This document shows positions 1 through 5,119 of a stretch of 5,119 nucleotides of DNA, in pieces (within the stretch, counting starts at the first letter, position 1; every line of letters begins with the position of its first letter). The DNA is from Clostridia bacterium (lineage in GTDB: Bacteria; Bacillota; Clostridia; Christensenellales; Borkfalkiaceae). Location: assembly GCA_900767815.1 (NCBI GenBank), contig CAAGAM010000260.1, forward strand, positions 1 through 5,119, written 5' to 3'. The notes below the pieces were generated by a model, which worked only from the letters and a program-made list of their open reading frames with translations, did no database searches and was not told where the DNA came from. Made by a program: the position numbers and the translations under genes.

Positions 1-1830
1 AGAACGGTTAAGGAAAGCGGTATGCTTATGTGTTTGCGTATCGGTCCGTGGGTTCACGGCGAAGCGCGCAACGGTGGATTTCCCGATTGGATATATAATA
101 AAGGATACAGGCTTCGCAGCAACGATGCCGGATATATGAGAGCCGTCAGGCGGTATTTCGAACAGTTATACGCACAGTGCGACGGTTATCTGTATGAACA
201 GGGCGGTCCGATTTTCGCCATACAGGTAGAGAACGAATACAGTCAATGGGGCAGGCAAGGGAAAGATATAGGCGACGAACATATCAACGCCCTTATAGCC
301 ATGCTGAAAGATATAGGTTTTAACGTCCCCGTATATTTTGCGACCGGCTGGGGGCAGGCGGCTACCGGAGCCGCGGTTCCGGTTTGGGGGGCTTATTGCG
401 AAGCTCCGTGGGAAAATTCGGACGCCGAACTTGCTCCGATGCCGGGTTATTTGTTTTCATATAACCCTAACGACGAGAATATAGGCAGCGATACGGGAAA
501 AAAGAAGGGCGTTACCGACGTCAGAGATATGCCTTTTCCGTATCTGACGGTAGAACTCGGTTCGGGCGTGCAGGTTACGAAAATCAGGCGTCCTATCGTT
601 CGAGGGGACGACGTGGCAGCCATGGCTTTATGTAAATTGGGCAGCGGAGTCCGCGCGCTCGGTTATTACGTATTTCACGGGGGAATGCAACCGACGGGCG
701 CGTTAAGCACCATGCAGGAACAGTTCGAGCCGGGGCGTAACGAGGGCGGATTTAATTGCGATTTGCCTGTTATCAATTACGATTTTCAAGCCGCAATCAG
801 CCAATACGGGCAGATAACGAGCGTCGGAAAACATATAAAGCTGTGTAATCGTCTTGCTCGTTTTTTAGGCCGCCGCATTGCAGGCGCGCGGGCTTATCTG
901 CCTGCGGATAACGCTGTTGACGCGGAAGATTTTGTCAATCCGCGTTATGCCTTATGCGAGAGCGGAGAAGGCGGATATCTGTTTTTTAACAATTACGTAA
1001 GGCATTACGTTCAGCCCGATCGCGAAATAGAATGGTCGTGCGGAAACGGTCGCGGTCGGTTGTCGGTTAAAAGCGGGCAATACGGATGCTATCCTTTTCG
1101 GTTGCCCGTAAAAGGCGGAGTCATCGAGAGTATAGAAGCTACTCCGTTGTGCGTGCTGAACGATACGCACTACGTATTCTGGTCGGATACCGGTGTTGCC
1201 GCTCTTAGCGCGACGGGCGATATTGCCGATAAAATTGTTTTGCTGAATAAAGAACAGGCGCTCGATTCGTATATTTTTCGTTACAGAAAAAAAGATCGGC
1301 TGTTTATTACCGATGCGCAGATGTATGAAGACGACGACGGCATTCATGCGGAATACGGTCGGACCGGAAAGGACGTTGTCGTAAAGGTTTTTCCCGACGT
1401 CGATTTGGGCGGCGGCTGGAATAAGCGTGCTTCCGACGGCATGTGGGGCACGTATGTAAAAAAGGCGGAAAAATGCGTGACTCGGGCAAAAATTACTCCG
1501 CTCGGCGGGAACGACGGTCATCTTGACTATAAAATAGAGGTTATAGGCCCTTATAAAGGGAAAAACACTTTTTTATATATCGATTACCGCGGGGATAAAA
1601 TAGACGTGTTTATAGACGGAGAGTTGGTTGCCGATCACTTTTACACGGGAATCCCTTACGAAATGTGTTTGCGTAATTACGAATTCGCGCATTGCCTGAC
1701 CGTCAGAGTGTACGCCATGAGAAAATCAGATTTCGTATATATAGAAAAGCCGCCTGTTTTTACAGAGGGACTTGCATGCGAACTTACCGGCGTTCGCGTA
1801 TTAAGGCAGGATGAAGAAATTATAAGATAG
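1..1830 (+). CDS. GH35 beta-galactosidase (5'-truncated by window edge)
   Basis: Predicted retaining glycoside hydrolase of family GH35, which removes terminal beta-galactosyl residues from oligosaccharides or glycans. The frame is open from base 1, and its first codons (RTVKESGM) already match the family's 'AKExGL' segment, so the ATG at 22 is internal and I estimate that roughly 90-100 N-terminal residues are missing. The hallmark LRIGPWVHGEARNGGFPDW follows at 31-90. The acid/base motif QVENEY is at 223-240, with the catalytic Glu expected to be the one after Asn (235-237). The nucleophile motif TVELGSG has its Glu at 553-555. The C-terminal half looks like the beta-rich accessory domains of bacterial GH35 enzymes, including a 'IDYRGDKIDVFIDGEL' jelly-roll segment near 1578-1625. 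The C-terminus appears complete, ending at TAG 1828-1830. Whether it is secreted cannot be judged without the N-terminus. It converges on the AraC gene with a 16-bp gap, so it belongs to a transcript entering from the left. The GH35 assignment is firm; exact substrate and linkage are not. Confidence 0.93.
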   Translation, partial: RTVKESGMLMCLRIGPWVHGEARNGGFPDWIYNKGYRLRSNDAGYMRAVRRYFEQLYAQCDGYLYEQGGPIFAIQVENEYSQWGRQGKDIGDEHINALIAMLKDIGFNVPVYFATGWGQAATGAAVPVWGAYCEAPWENSDAELAPMPGYLFSYNPNDENIGSDTGKKKGVTDVRDMPFPYLTVELGSGVQVTKIRRPIVRGDDVAAMALCKLGSGVRALGYYVFHGGMQPTGALSTMQEQFEPGRNEGGFNCDLPVINYDFQAAISQYGQITSVGKHIKLCNRLARFLGRRIAGARAYLPADNAVDAEDFVNPRYALCESGEGGYLFFNNYVRHYVQPDREIEWSCGNGRGRLSVKSGQYGCYPFRLPVKGGVIESIEATPLCVLNDTHYVFWSDTGVAALSATGDIADKIVLLNKEQALDSYIFRYRKKDRLFITDAQMYEDDDGIHAEYGRTGKDVVVKVFPDVDLGGGWNKRASDGMWGTYVKKAEKCVTRAKITPLGGNDGHLDYKIEVIGPYKGKNTFLYIDYRGDKIDVFIDGELVADHFYTGIPYEMCLRNYEFAHCLTVRVYAMRKSDFVYIEKPPVFTEGLACELTGVRVLRQDEEIIR

Positions 1831-1846
1831 CTTATGCGGTTAAAAA

Positions 1847-2719
1847 TCAACGCGAAACCGTCGGATGTTGTTGCTTTGTGGTAATTTCTTTTCTCCATGC
1901 GCTCGGCGGCATGTTGTAAATTTTTTTAAATGCGTTTATAAATGCGCTTTGCGAGCTGTAGTTCAGCAGCATTGCTATATCGAGAATGGATAAGGAATTG
2001 TTCAGAAGTAAAATCGTGGAATAATGTATACGGCTTTCGTTCAGGTATTGAACCATCGATTTACCCGTCAGTTTTTTGAATTCGCGGCACAAATAGCCGT
2101 GACTGTAAGGATATTTTTTTAAAATTTCGTTGACGGGCAGGGTAAGAACTTCCTCGTTTTTCATGTTAGACAGGAAATCTTCCGCCCATTCTGGCATATC
2201 CTTTTCTTTTTTGAGTTTTGTTTTTAAAAACATGCCCAGAATCTGGCAGATAACGGTATGATGAAGCTGATCGTAAATGTCGGGGTGCATGTCCGTATAC
2301 GGTTCGGTTATGCGAAACATTTTTAGCGTATATTCTAACGATTCCAGATTTTCGTAAGAAGTATCTATAACGACGGGCGTTTGTGAAATCTCGTCGTAAA
2401 GCGTAGGCGAAATCGTATCGCATATGTATTTCATCCGGTCGTCCTGCACGTAAATATCTCTGTGTTTGTTCGCCTGATTCGGGACGTTTACGTTGTTGAC
2501 GATGCGATGCGTATCGTTCGGTTTCATAATAATGATTTTAGATAAACTTTCGCATATTATAGGCGTTCCGTTGACGTAATTTGTAACCGAACCGTTAATA
2601 ACATAGGTTATTTCCCAAAAGAAATGCCTGTGCAACGATATATCGTGATTGTTGAGAAGCGCGGTGTATGGCGCGGATTTTAATGTTGTCTGAAACGTAT
2701 AATTATCTATCGTGACCAT
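1847..2719 (-). CDS. AraC-family transcriptional regulator with N-terminal cupin
   Basis: Cytoplasmic DNA-binding regulator of 290 residues, a usual length for the family. Residues 30-44 (HRHFFWEITYVINGS) are the typical start of the AraC-type cupin sugar-sensing domain, and residues 193-278 are the two-helix-turn-helix domain. HTH1 is around 196-219 (VNEILKKYPYSHGYLCREFKKLTG). HTH2 is around 243-268 and ends in the family signature 'YSSQSAFINAFKKIYNMPPSAWRK'. I chose the ATG at 2719 because it places the cupin at the normal distance from the N-terminus; the frame stays open upstream to an ATG at 2809, but those 30 residues have no family character. There is no Shine-Dalgarno sequence. Instead a perfect consensus promoter puts the predicted transcript start on the ATG itself. 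The gene diverges from the membrane-protein/permease operon and is the obvious candidate regulator of it, probably an activator responding to a sugar. The ligand is unknown. Confidence 0.93.
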   Translation of the reverse strand: MVTIDNYTFQTTLKSAPYTALLNNHDISLHRHFFWEITYVINGSVTNYVNGTPIICESLSKIIIMKPNDTHRIVNNVNVPNQANKHRDIYVQDDRMKYICDTISPTLYDEISQTPVVIDTSYENLESLEYTLKMFRITEPYTDMHPDIYDQLHHTVICQILGMFLKTKLKKEKDMPEWAEDFLSNMKNEEVLTLPVNEILKKYPYSHGYLCREFKKLTGKSMVQYLNESRIHYSTILLLNNSLSILDIAMLLNYSSQSAFINAFKKIYNMPPSAWRKEITTKQQHPTVSR

Positions 2720-2725
2720 GAAAAT

Positions 2726-2754
2726 ATTATAAGCGAAAATTTTTTTTGTGTCAA
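2726..2754 (-). promoter_or_regulatory. Perfect consensus sigma-70/SigA promoter for the AraC gene
   Basis: Read on the minus strand, TTGACA (2754-2749) is followed by a 17-bp spacer (2748-2732) and TATAAT (2731-2726). All 12 consensus bases and the optimal spacer are present. Six bases (attttc) separate the -10 box from the ATG at 2719, so a start 7 nt past the -10 box falls on the A of the start codon. The spacer is A/T-rich next to the -35 box. The motif is seen directly; activity and exact start point are inferred. Confidence 0.85.
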
Positions 2755-2760
2755 GCGGTT

Positions 2761-2774
2761 GCGGAAAATATATT
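2761..2774 (+). repeat. Candidate regulator half-site, copy 1 (GCGGAAAATATATT)
   Basis: This motif resembles GCGGTAATATTTT at 2814-2826 in the same orientation: an identical GCGG core, then a similar A/T tract if one gap is allowed. The two GCGG cores start 53 bp apart, about five helical turns. Another GCGG sits at 2755-2758, directly upstream of the AraC-gene -35 box. The similarity is modest and lies in an A/T-rich region, so calling it an operator is speculative. Confidence 0.3.
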
Positions 2775-2813
2775 CGGATATCGGGTAAAAACAGGTCAAA
2801 AAAATGCAACTAT

Positions 2814-2826
2814 GCGGTAATATTTT
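2814..2826 (+). repeat. Candidate regulator half-site, copy 2, next to the operon -35 box
   Basis: GCGGTAATATTTT ends 3 bp before the weak -35 hexamer at 2830, a placement typical of sites used by AraC-type activators that contact RNA polymerase at the -35 region. It pairs with the similar motif at 2761-2774. The location is suggestive; the sequence match alone is weak. Confidence 0.32.
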
Positions 2827-2829
2827 GTA

Positions 2830-2858
2830 TAGAAAAAGCTGCGCCGACATAGTATAAT
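2830..2858 (+). promoter_or_regulatory. Candidate promoter of the membrane-protein/ABC-permease operon
   Basis: TATAAT at 2853-2858 is a perfect -10 box. Seventeen bp upstream lies TAGAAA (2830-2835), which matches TTGACA at only 4 of 6 positions. Transcription would start near 2865, giving a 5' leader of about 49 nt before the GTG at 2914. A strong -10 with a weak -35 is what an activator-dependent promoter often looks like, which fits the divergent AraC gene. No TGn extended -10 is present. Confidence 0.6.
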
Positions 2859-2867
2859 TGAATCAAT
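2857..2867. repeat. Short inverted repeat ATTG-AAT-CAAT at the operon transcription start
   Basis: An 11-bp imperfect palindrome (ATTG, 3-bp spacer, CAAT) overlaps the last bases of the -10 box and the predicted start near 2865. A further ATTG at 2873-2876 can pair with the same CAAT, and ATAATTG is directly repeated at 2854-2860 and 2870-2876. It could be a repressor site, but such short A/T-rich symmetry arises easily by chance. Confidence 0.2.
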
Positions 2868-2902
2868 AAATAATTGGTTTTTGTGGCGATAAAATAGTTT
2901 TC

Positions 2903-2908
2903 GGAGGG
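2903..2908 (+). promoter_or_regulatory. Shine-Dalgarno site that fixes the GTG start at 2914
   Basis: GGAGGG lies 5 nt before the GTG at 2914. The only nearby in-frame ATG (2932) would be 23 nt from this site, so the GTG is the better start even though it is a less common codon. Confidence 0.8.
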
Positions 2909-2913
2909 TTCAA

Positions 2914-3864
2914 GTGTTCTTTTTGAAATGTATGGCAAAAATAACGAGCGTATTTCTGCTGTTTACGATATCGTTTTTCACTTTATGCGGATTTACGATG
3001 TCGGGCGACGTGTCGGTGAAACACGACGGCAAGGCAGAGGCGGTTTTTCGGGTAAAAAGCACGCTTGAAAAAGATGAATTTACTCGTTTGATGCAAGAAA
3101 AAATAGACGGAATGAATATAGTTTCCGGCGCTTCCGATATGATCACCGTTCGCAGCGTAACTTCTACCGACGAAGGGTTCTCGGTTAATATAAAGTTGCG
3201 CAGGTTGGATAAAATCAAAGCCCAGGGCGAATTCGACCTGGCAAAATTCAGCGATTACACGGCAGACGGCAGCATGAGCGTTCGTCTGCTTGAAAGTATG
3301 TATAAAGCCAACCTTAGTTGTACCATTCCCGCATCTTACAACGGTTATCTGGGGCAAATCGAACTTTTAAAAGAACGCACGAAAAATATTAAACCGTATG
3401 ACGCAGGCGGCCGCGAACTTACCATGAAAGAATTCATTTCTGCCGGTAAAAACGATAAAAAATCCACTTTGTTGATGTTCAGGGTGGCGGACGTTTCGTC
3501 GTTGGAGTCTGTGCGCGTCGTTCTTCCCGGAAAAATCAAATATTACGGCAACGACATGATTGAAATAATCGATGAAAACACGTTTTGCATTTCGCCTTTC
3601 GACGTAAAAGCGCAGATATTGAAAAACAGCGTCGTTACGGAAGACGGAGTGGAAAAAATCGAATCGGTGGTTACAAACGAAACCGTAGGAGTAATCGCCG
3701 GGTATGTGGTTTATGAAAAATCGGCAAGTCCTTTTGCTATCGGATTATACGCTACAATCGGTTGTGTTGTTGCAGGGCTTCTGATTGCGTGTTATATCGC
3801 CTTATACAGGCGCGGTAAAGCGGAAATGCGTAAAAATTTAAGGAGCGGAGATTGTAATGAGTAA
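2914..3864 (+). CDS. Signal-peptide, C-terminally membrane-anchored protein of uncertain family (faintly LppM-like)
   Basis: Protein of 316 residues, not confidently recognised. Residues 7-25 (MAKITSVFLLFTISFFTLC) form a basic-then-hydrophobic signal sequence. A roughly 240-residue polar, beta-rich region follows, and residues 274-298 form one transmembrane helix with a basic cytoplasmic tail (RRGKAEMRK). Predicted topology is type I, with the bulk outside the cell. The early 'SVKHDGKAEAVFRV' (34-47), 'TDEGFSVNI' (85-93) and 'VRVVLPGKIKYYGND' (200-214) recall LppM-type extracytoplasmic domains (a DG-containing strand first and a 'PGK' strand later), but this is recall of a pattern and not an alignment. 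Cys25 is not a good lipobox because Leu sits at -1. Start is GTG, set by the SD at 2903-2908. It is the first gene of the operon and overlaps the permease gene by 8 bp, so its production is tied to the transporter. It might assist the ABC importer, sense at the cell surface, or do something unrelated. It does not look like a solute-binding protein. Confidence 0.85.
   Translation: MFFLKCMAKITSVFLLFTISFFTLCGFTMSGDVSVKHDGKAEAVFRVKSTLEKDEFTRLMQEKIDGMNIVSGASDMITVRSVTSTDEGFSVNIKLRRLDKIKAQGEFDLAKFSDYTADGSMSVRLLESMYKANLSCTIPASYNGYLGQIELLKERTKNIKPYDAGGRELTMKEFISAGKNDKKSTLLMFRVADVSSLESVRVVLPGKIKYYGNDMIEIIDENTFCISPFDVKAQILKNSVVTEDGVEKIESVVTNETVGVIAGYVVYEKSASPFAIGLYATIGCVVAGLLIACYIALYRRGKAEMRKNLRSGDCNE
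3840..3850 (+). promoter_or_regulatory. Ribosome binding site of the LplB-type permease gene, inside the upstream CDS
   Basis: AAGGAG at 3840-3845 and a second GGAG at 3847-3850 precede the ATG at 3857 by 11 and 6 nt. Both lie within the last codons of the upstream gene, which stops at 3864, so translation of the two genes is probably coupled. Confidence 0.7.
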
Positions 3865-4822
3865 GAAAGAAAGCGCGTTTTGTCTGGGATTCAGGTCTTT
3901 TATCCGCAGCAACAAAATTAATAGCATACGAAAACATAAAATGCTGTATTTTATGTTATTGCCGGCTTTGGCGTTTATCGTGATATTTTCATACGTGCCG
4001 ATGTTTGGTATAATCGTTGCTTTTCAGGATTTTATTCTGACCGACGGCGTATTCGGAAGCGAAATGGTAGGATTCAAAGTATTCCGCGAAATTTTGTTTT
4101 CGCCTGCCAGCGCTTCGTATCTGGCGTTCAGAAACACGATTTATATTTCGTTGATAAGAATATTGACTAATTTCCCCATAATTTTGATATATGCGTTACT
4201 TATAAACGAGATTAACAACAAGAAATTCAGGGGTATAGTACAAAGCATATCTTATATTCCGTTTTTCATTTCCTGGATTTCGGTGGGAGGAATGTCGTAT
4301 AACTTGTTCGCGGTAGACGAAGGTTTGCTCAACAAGCTCCTCGCCTTGTTCGGGAAAGAGCCGATTACGTGGTACGCCGAACCTAAATATTGGTGGGGTA
4401 TATTGACGATTTCCTCCTTGTGGAAGGGAATGGGGTGGTCCACGCTCATTTATCTATCGAGCATCGGATCGATAGACGCCGAATTATACGATGCCTGCAC
4501 GATAGACGGCGGCGGACGTTTCCGCCAGATGGTTTCGGTTACGTTACCGGGCATTATGAACGTCATTATGTTGCAACTTATATTGGACCTCGGCTGCATT
4601 ATGAGCGACAACTACGACCAGATTATGGCAATGATTAACAGTTCGCAGTCGTTGAACAGTACGACGGAAGTCGTAGGTTCGCTTGAATATGACGCGATTG
4701 TCAACGGAAGTCAGTATTCGAAAGCAACCGCCTATGCGTTAATACGTGGAATTATAGGTTTAAGCCTGGTGCTTGTAGCAAACAATATTGCAAAAAAGAC
4801 GGATAACGAGGGCGTATTATAA
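3857..4822 (+). CDS. Carbohydrate ABC transporter permease, LplB/YteP type
   Basis: Integral membrane subunit of a CUT1-type ABC sugar importer, 321 residues, normal for this family. A basic N-terminus (residues 1-28) precedes TM1 at about 29-56 (LLPALAFIVIFSYVPMFG). A further membrane segment near 93-116 precedes the family segment 'RGIVQSISYIPFFISWISVG' (125-144). The EAA loop that docks the ATPase is at 207-232, with E209, D217-G218 and the closing L230-P231; the usual DGA is DGG here. The end (YSKATAYALIRGI, then a helix and VANNIAKKTD) is also typical of LplB/YteP proteins. Known members import oligosaccharides such as rhamnogalacturonan or alginate fragments and borrow a shared MsmX-type ATPase, so the absence of an ATPase gene here is expected. 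It overlaps the upstream gene by 8 bp and the next permease by 1 bp (TAATG). The substrate is unknown; a galactoside is possible from the GH35 neighbour. Confidence 0.95.
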   Translation: MSKKESAFCLGFRSFIRSNKINSIRKHKMLYFMLLPALAFIVIFSYVPMFGIIVAFQDFILTDGVFGSEMVGFKVFREILFSPASASYLAFRNTIYISLIRILTNFPIILIYALLINEINNKKFRGIVQSISYIPFFISWISVGGMSYNLFAVDEGLLNKLLALFGKEPITWYAEPKYWWGILTISSLWKGMGWSTLIYLSSIGSIDAELYDACTIDGGGRFRQMVSVTLPGIMNVIMLQLILDLGCIMSDNYDQIMAMINSSQSLNSTTEVVGSLEYDAIVNGSQYSKATAYALIRGIIGLSLVLVANNIAKKTDNEGVL

Positions 4823-5119
4823 TGAGAAAGAAAAAAATAGGTGCTTTTGATATAATAAATTATTCGTTGATGATTTTGCTGATGGCATCGTTCGTTATAC
4901 CGTTCTGGATAATTATAGCCGCTTCGGTAAGCGATAACGGAGTTTTGCAAGCCGAAGGAATATCGCTGCAAATAAAAGGATTTACGTTTGAAGCCTATAA
5001 ATTTCTGTTCACGATGAACGATATTTTTATCAGATCTATAGGCGTTTCTTTTCTTACGTCGTTATTGACGGCGCTTTTGTCGGTGGCGGTTTGTACACTG
5101 GCGGCATACGTGTTATCGA
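4822..5119 (+). CDS. Carbohydrate ABC transporter permease, LplC/YtcP type (3'-truncated by window edge)
   Basis: Second membrane subunit that pairs with the upstream permease. Only the first 99 residues are in the window. They show a basic start (MRKKKIGAFDIINY), TM1 at about 13-36 (LLMASFVIPFWIIIAASVS), then 'GFTFEAYKFLF' (53-63), matching the family's 'GFTLEAYK' segment, and the beginning of the next membrane helix (SFLTSLLTALLSVAVCTLAAYVLS). The EAA loop lies beyond the window. The ATG shares its A with the upstream stop codon (TAATG at 4820-4824), and GAGGG at 4808-4812 lies 9 nt before it, a good coupled start. The gene downstream, outside the window, is probably the solute-binding protein, as in similar loci. 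Confidence 0.92.
   Translation, partial: MRKKKIGAFDIINYSLMILLMASFVIPFWIIIAASVSDNGVLQAEGISLQIKGFTFEAYKFLFTMNDIFIRSIGVSFLTSLLTALLSVAVCTLAAYVLS

Noticed and set aside
952..1521. Open minus-strand frame of 189 codons inside the GH35 gene
   Set aside because: It is antisense to clearly conserved GH35 coding sequence, has no visible ribosome binding site or family signature, and its translation has no recognisable domain.
1822..1835. ATAAG-atag-CTTAT hairpin as a terminator for the GH35 gene
   Set aside because: The stem is only 5 bp, A/T-rich, and lacks a following T-tract.
2720..2809. Upstream in-frame ATG at 2809 as the start of the AraC regulator, adding 30 residues
   Set aside because: The extra residues (MHFFDLFLPDIRIYF...) do not resemble AraC N-termini, and they would overlap a perfect consensus promoter whose transcript begins at 2719.
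2932..2934. ATG at 2932 as the start of the membrane protein
   Set aside because: It lies 23 nt from the only good Shine-Dalgarno site, while the GTG at 2914 is 5 nt from it and adds a sensible signal-peptide start.
2974..2991. Lipoprotein signal (Cys25) in the membrane protein
   Set aside because: The residues before Cys are F-T-L; a lipobox needs a small residue (G/A/S) at -1, so lipidation is unlikely.
4390..4638. Open plus-strand frame of 82 codons inside the LplB-type permease gene
   Set aside because: It overlaps the EAA-loop coding region in another frame, and its translation is rich in Arg and His without any recognisable domain.
1..5119. CRISPR arrays, insertion sequences, tRNA or rRNA genes, riboswitches
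   Set aside because: I saw no regularly spaced repeats, transposase signatures, terminal inverted repeats or structured-RNA motifs; nearly all of the window is protein-coding apart from the 194-bp control region.

Overview
The window looks like a carbohydrate-utilisation locus from a low-to-mid GC member of the Bacillota, probably of the Clostridia. I infer this from the gene families (a GH35 beta-galactosidase, an AraC/cupin regulator, and LplB/YteP- and LplC/YtcP-type sugar permeases with no adjacent ATPase) and from the GGAGG-type ribosome binding sites. The sequence does not allow a species call.

Layout. Positions 1-1830 (+) hold the 3' part of a GH35 beta-galactosidase gene; its N-terminus lies before the window. 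After a 16-bp convergent gap, positions 1847-2719 (-) encode an AraC-family regulator with an N-terminal cupin domain. The 194 bp between 2719 and 2914 are a divergent control region. On the minus strand it holds a perfect consensus promoter (TTGACA, 17 bp, TATAAT), placed so that the predicted transcript starts at the regulator's ATG, which would make the mRNA leaderless. On the plus strand it holds a promoter with a perfect -10 box but a poor -35 box, preceded by repeated GCGG-plus-AT-rich motifs that could be regulator sites.

Rightwards from there runs a tightly packed operon. First comes a GTG-started protein with a signal peptide and a C-terminal membrane anchor (2914-3864), of uncertain family and faintly LppM-like. 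An LplB-type ABC permease follows (3857-4822, 8-bp overlap), then the start of the partner LplC-type permease (4822 to the window edge, 1-bp overlap). The solute-binding protein normally found with such permeases is not in the window and may lie downstream; the ATPase is probably a shared MsmX-type subunit encoded elsewhere.

Working model (inference): the AraC protein is made steadily from a strong promoter, senses a sugar through its cupin domain, and activates the weak-(-35) transporter promoter. The permeases import an oligosaccharide, possibly a beta-galactoside that the neighbouring GH35 enzyme would cut. The two least ordinary items are the leaderless, consensus-promoter regulator gene and the uncharacterised membrane-anchored first gene of the transporter operon.
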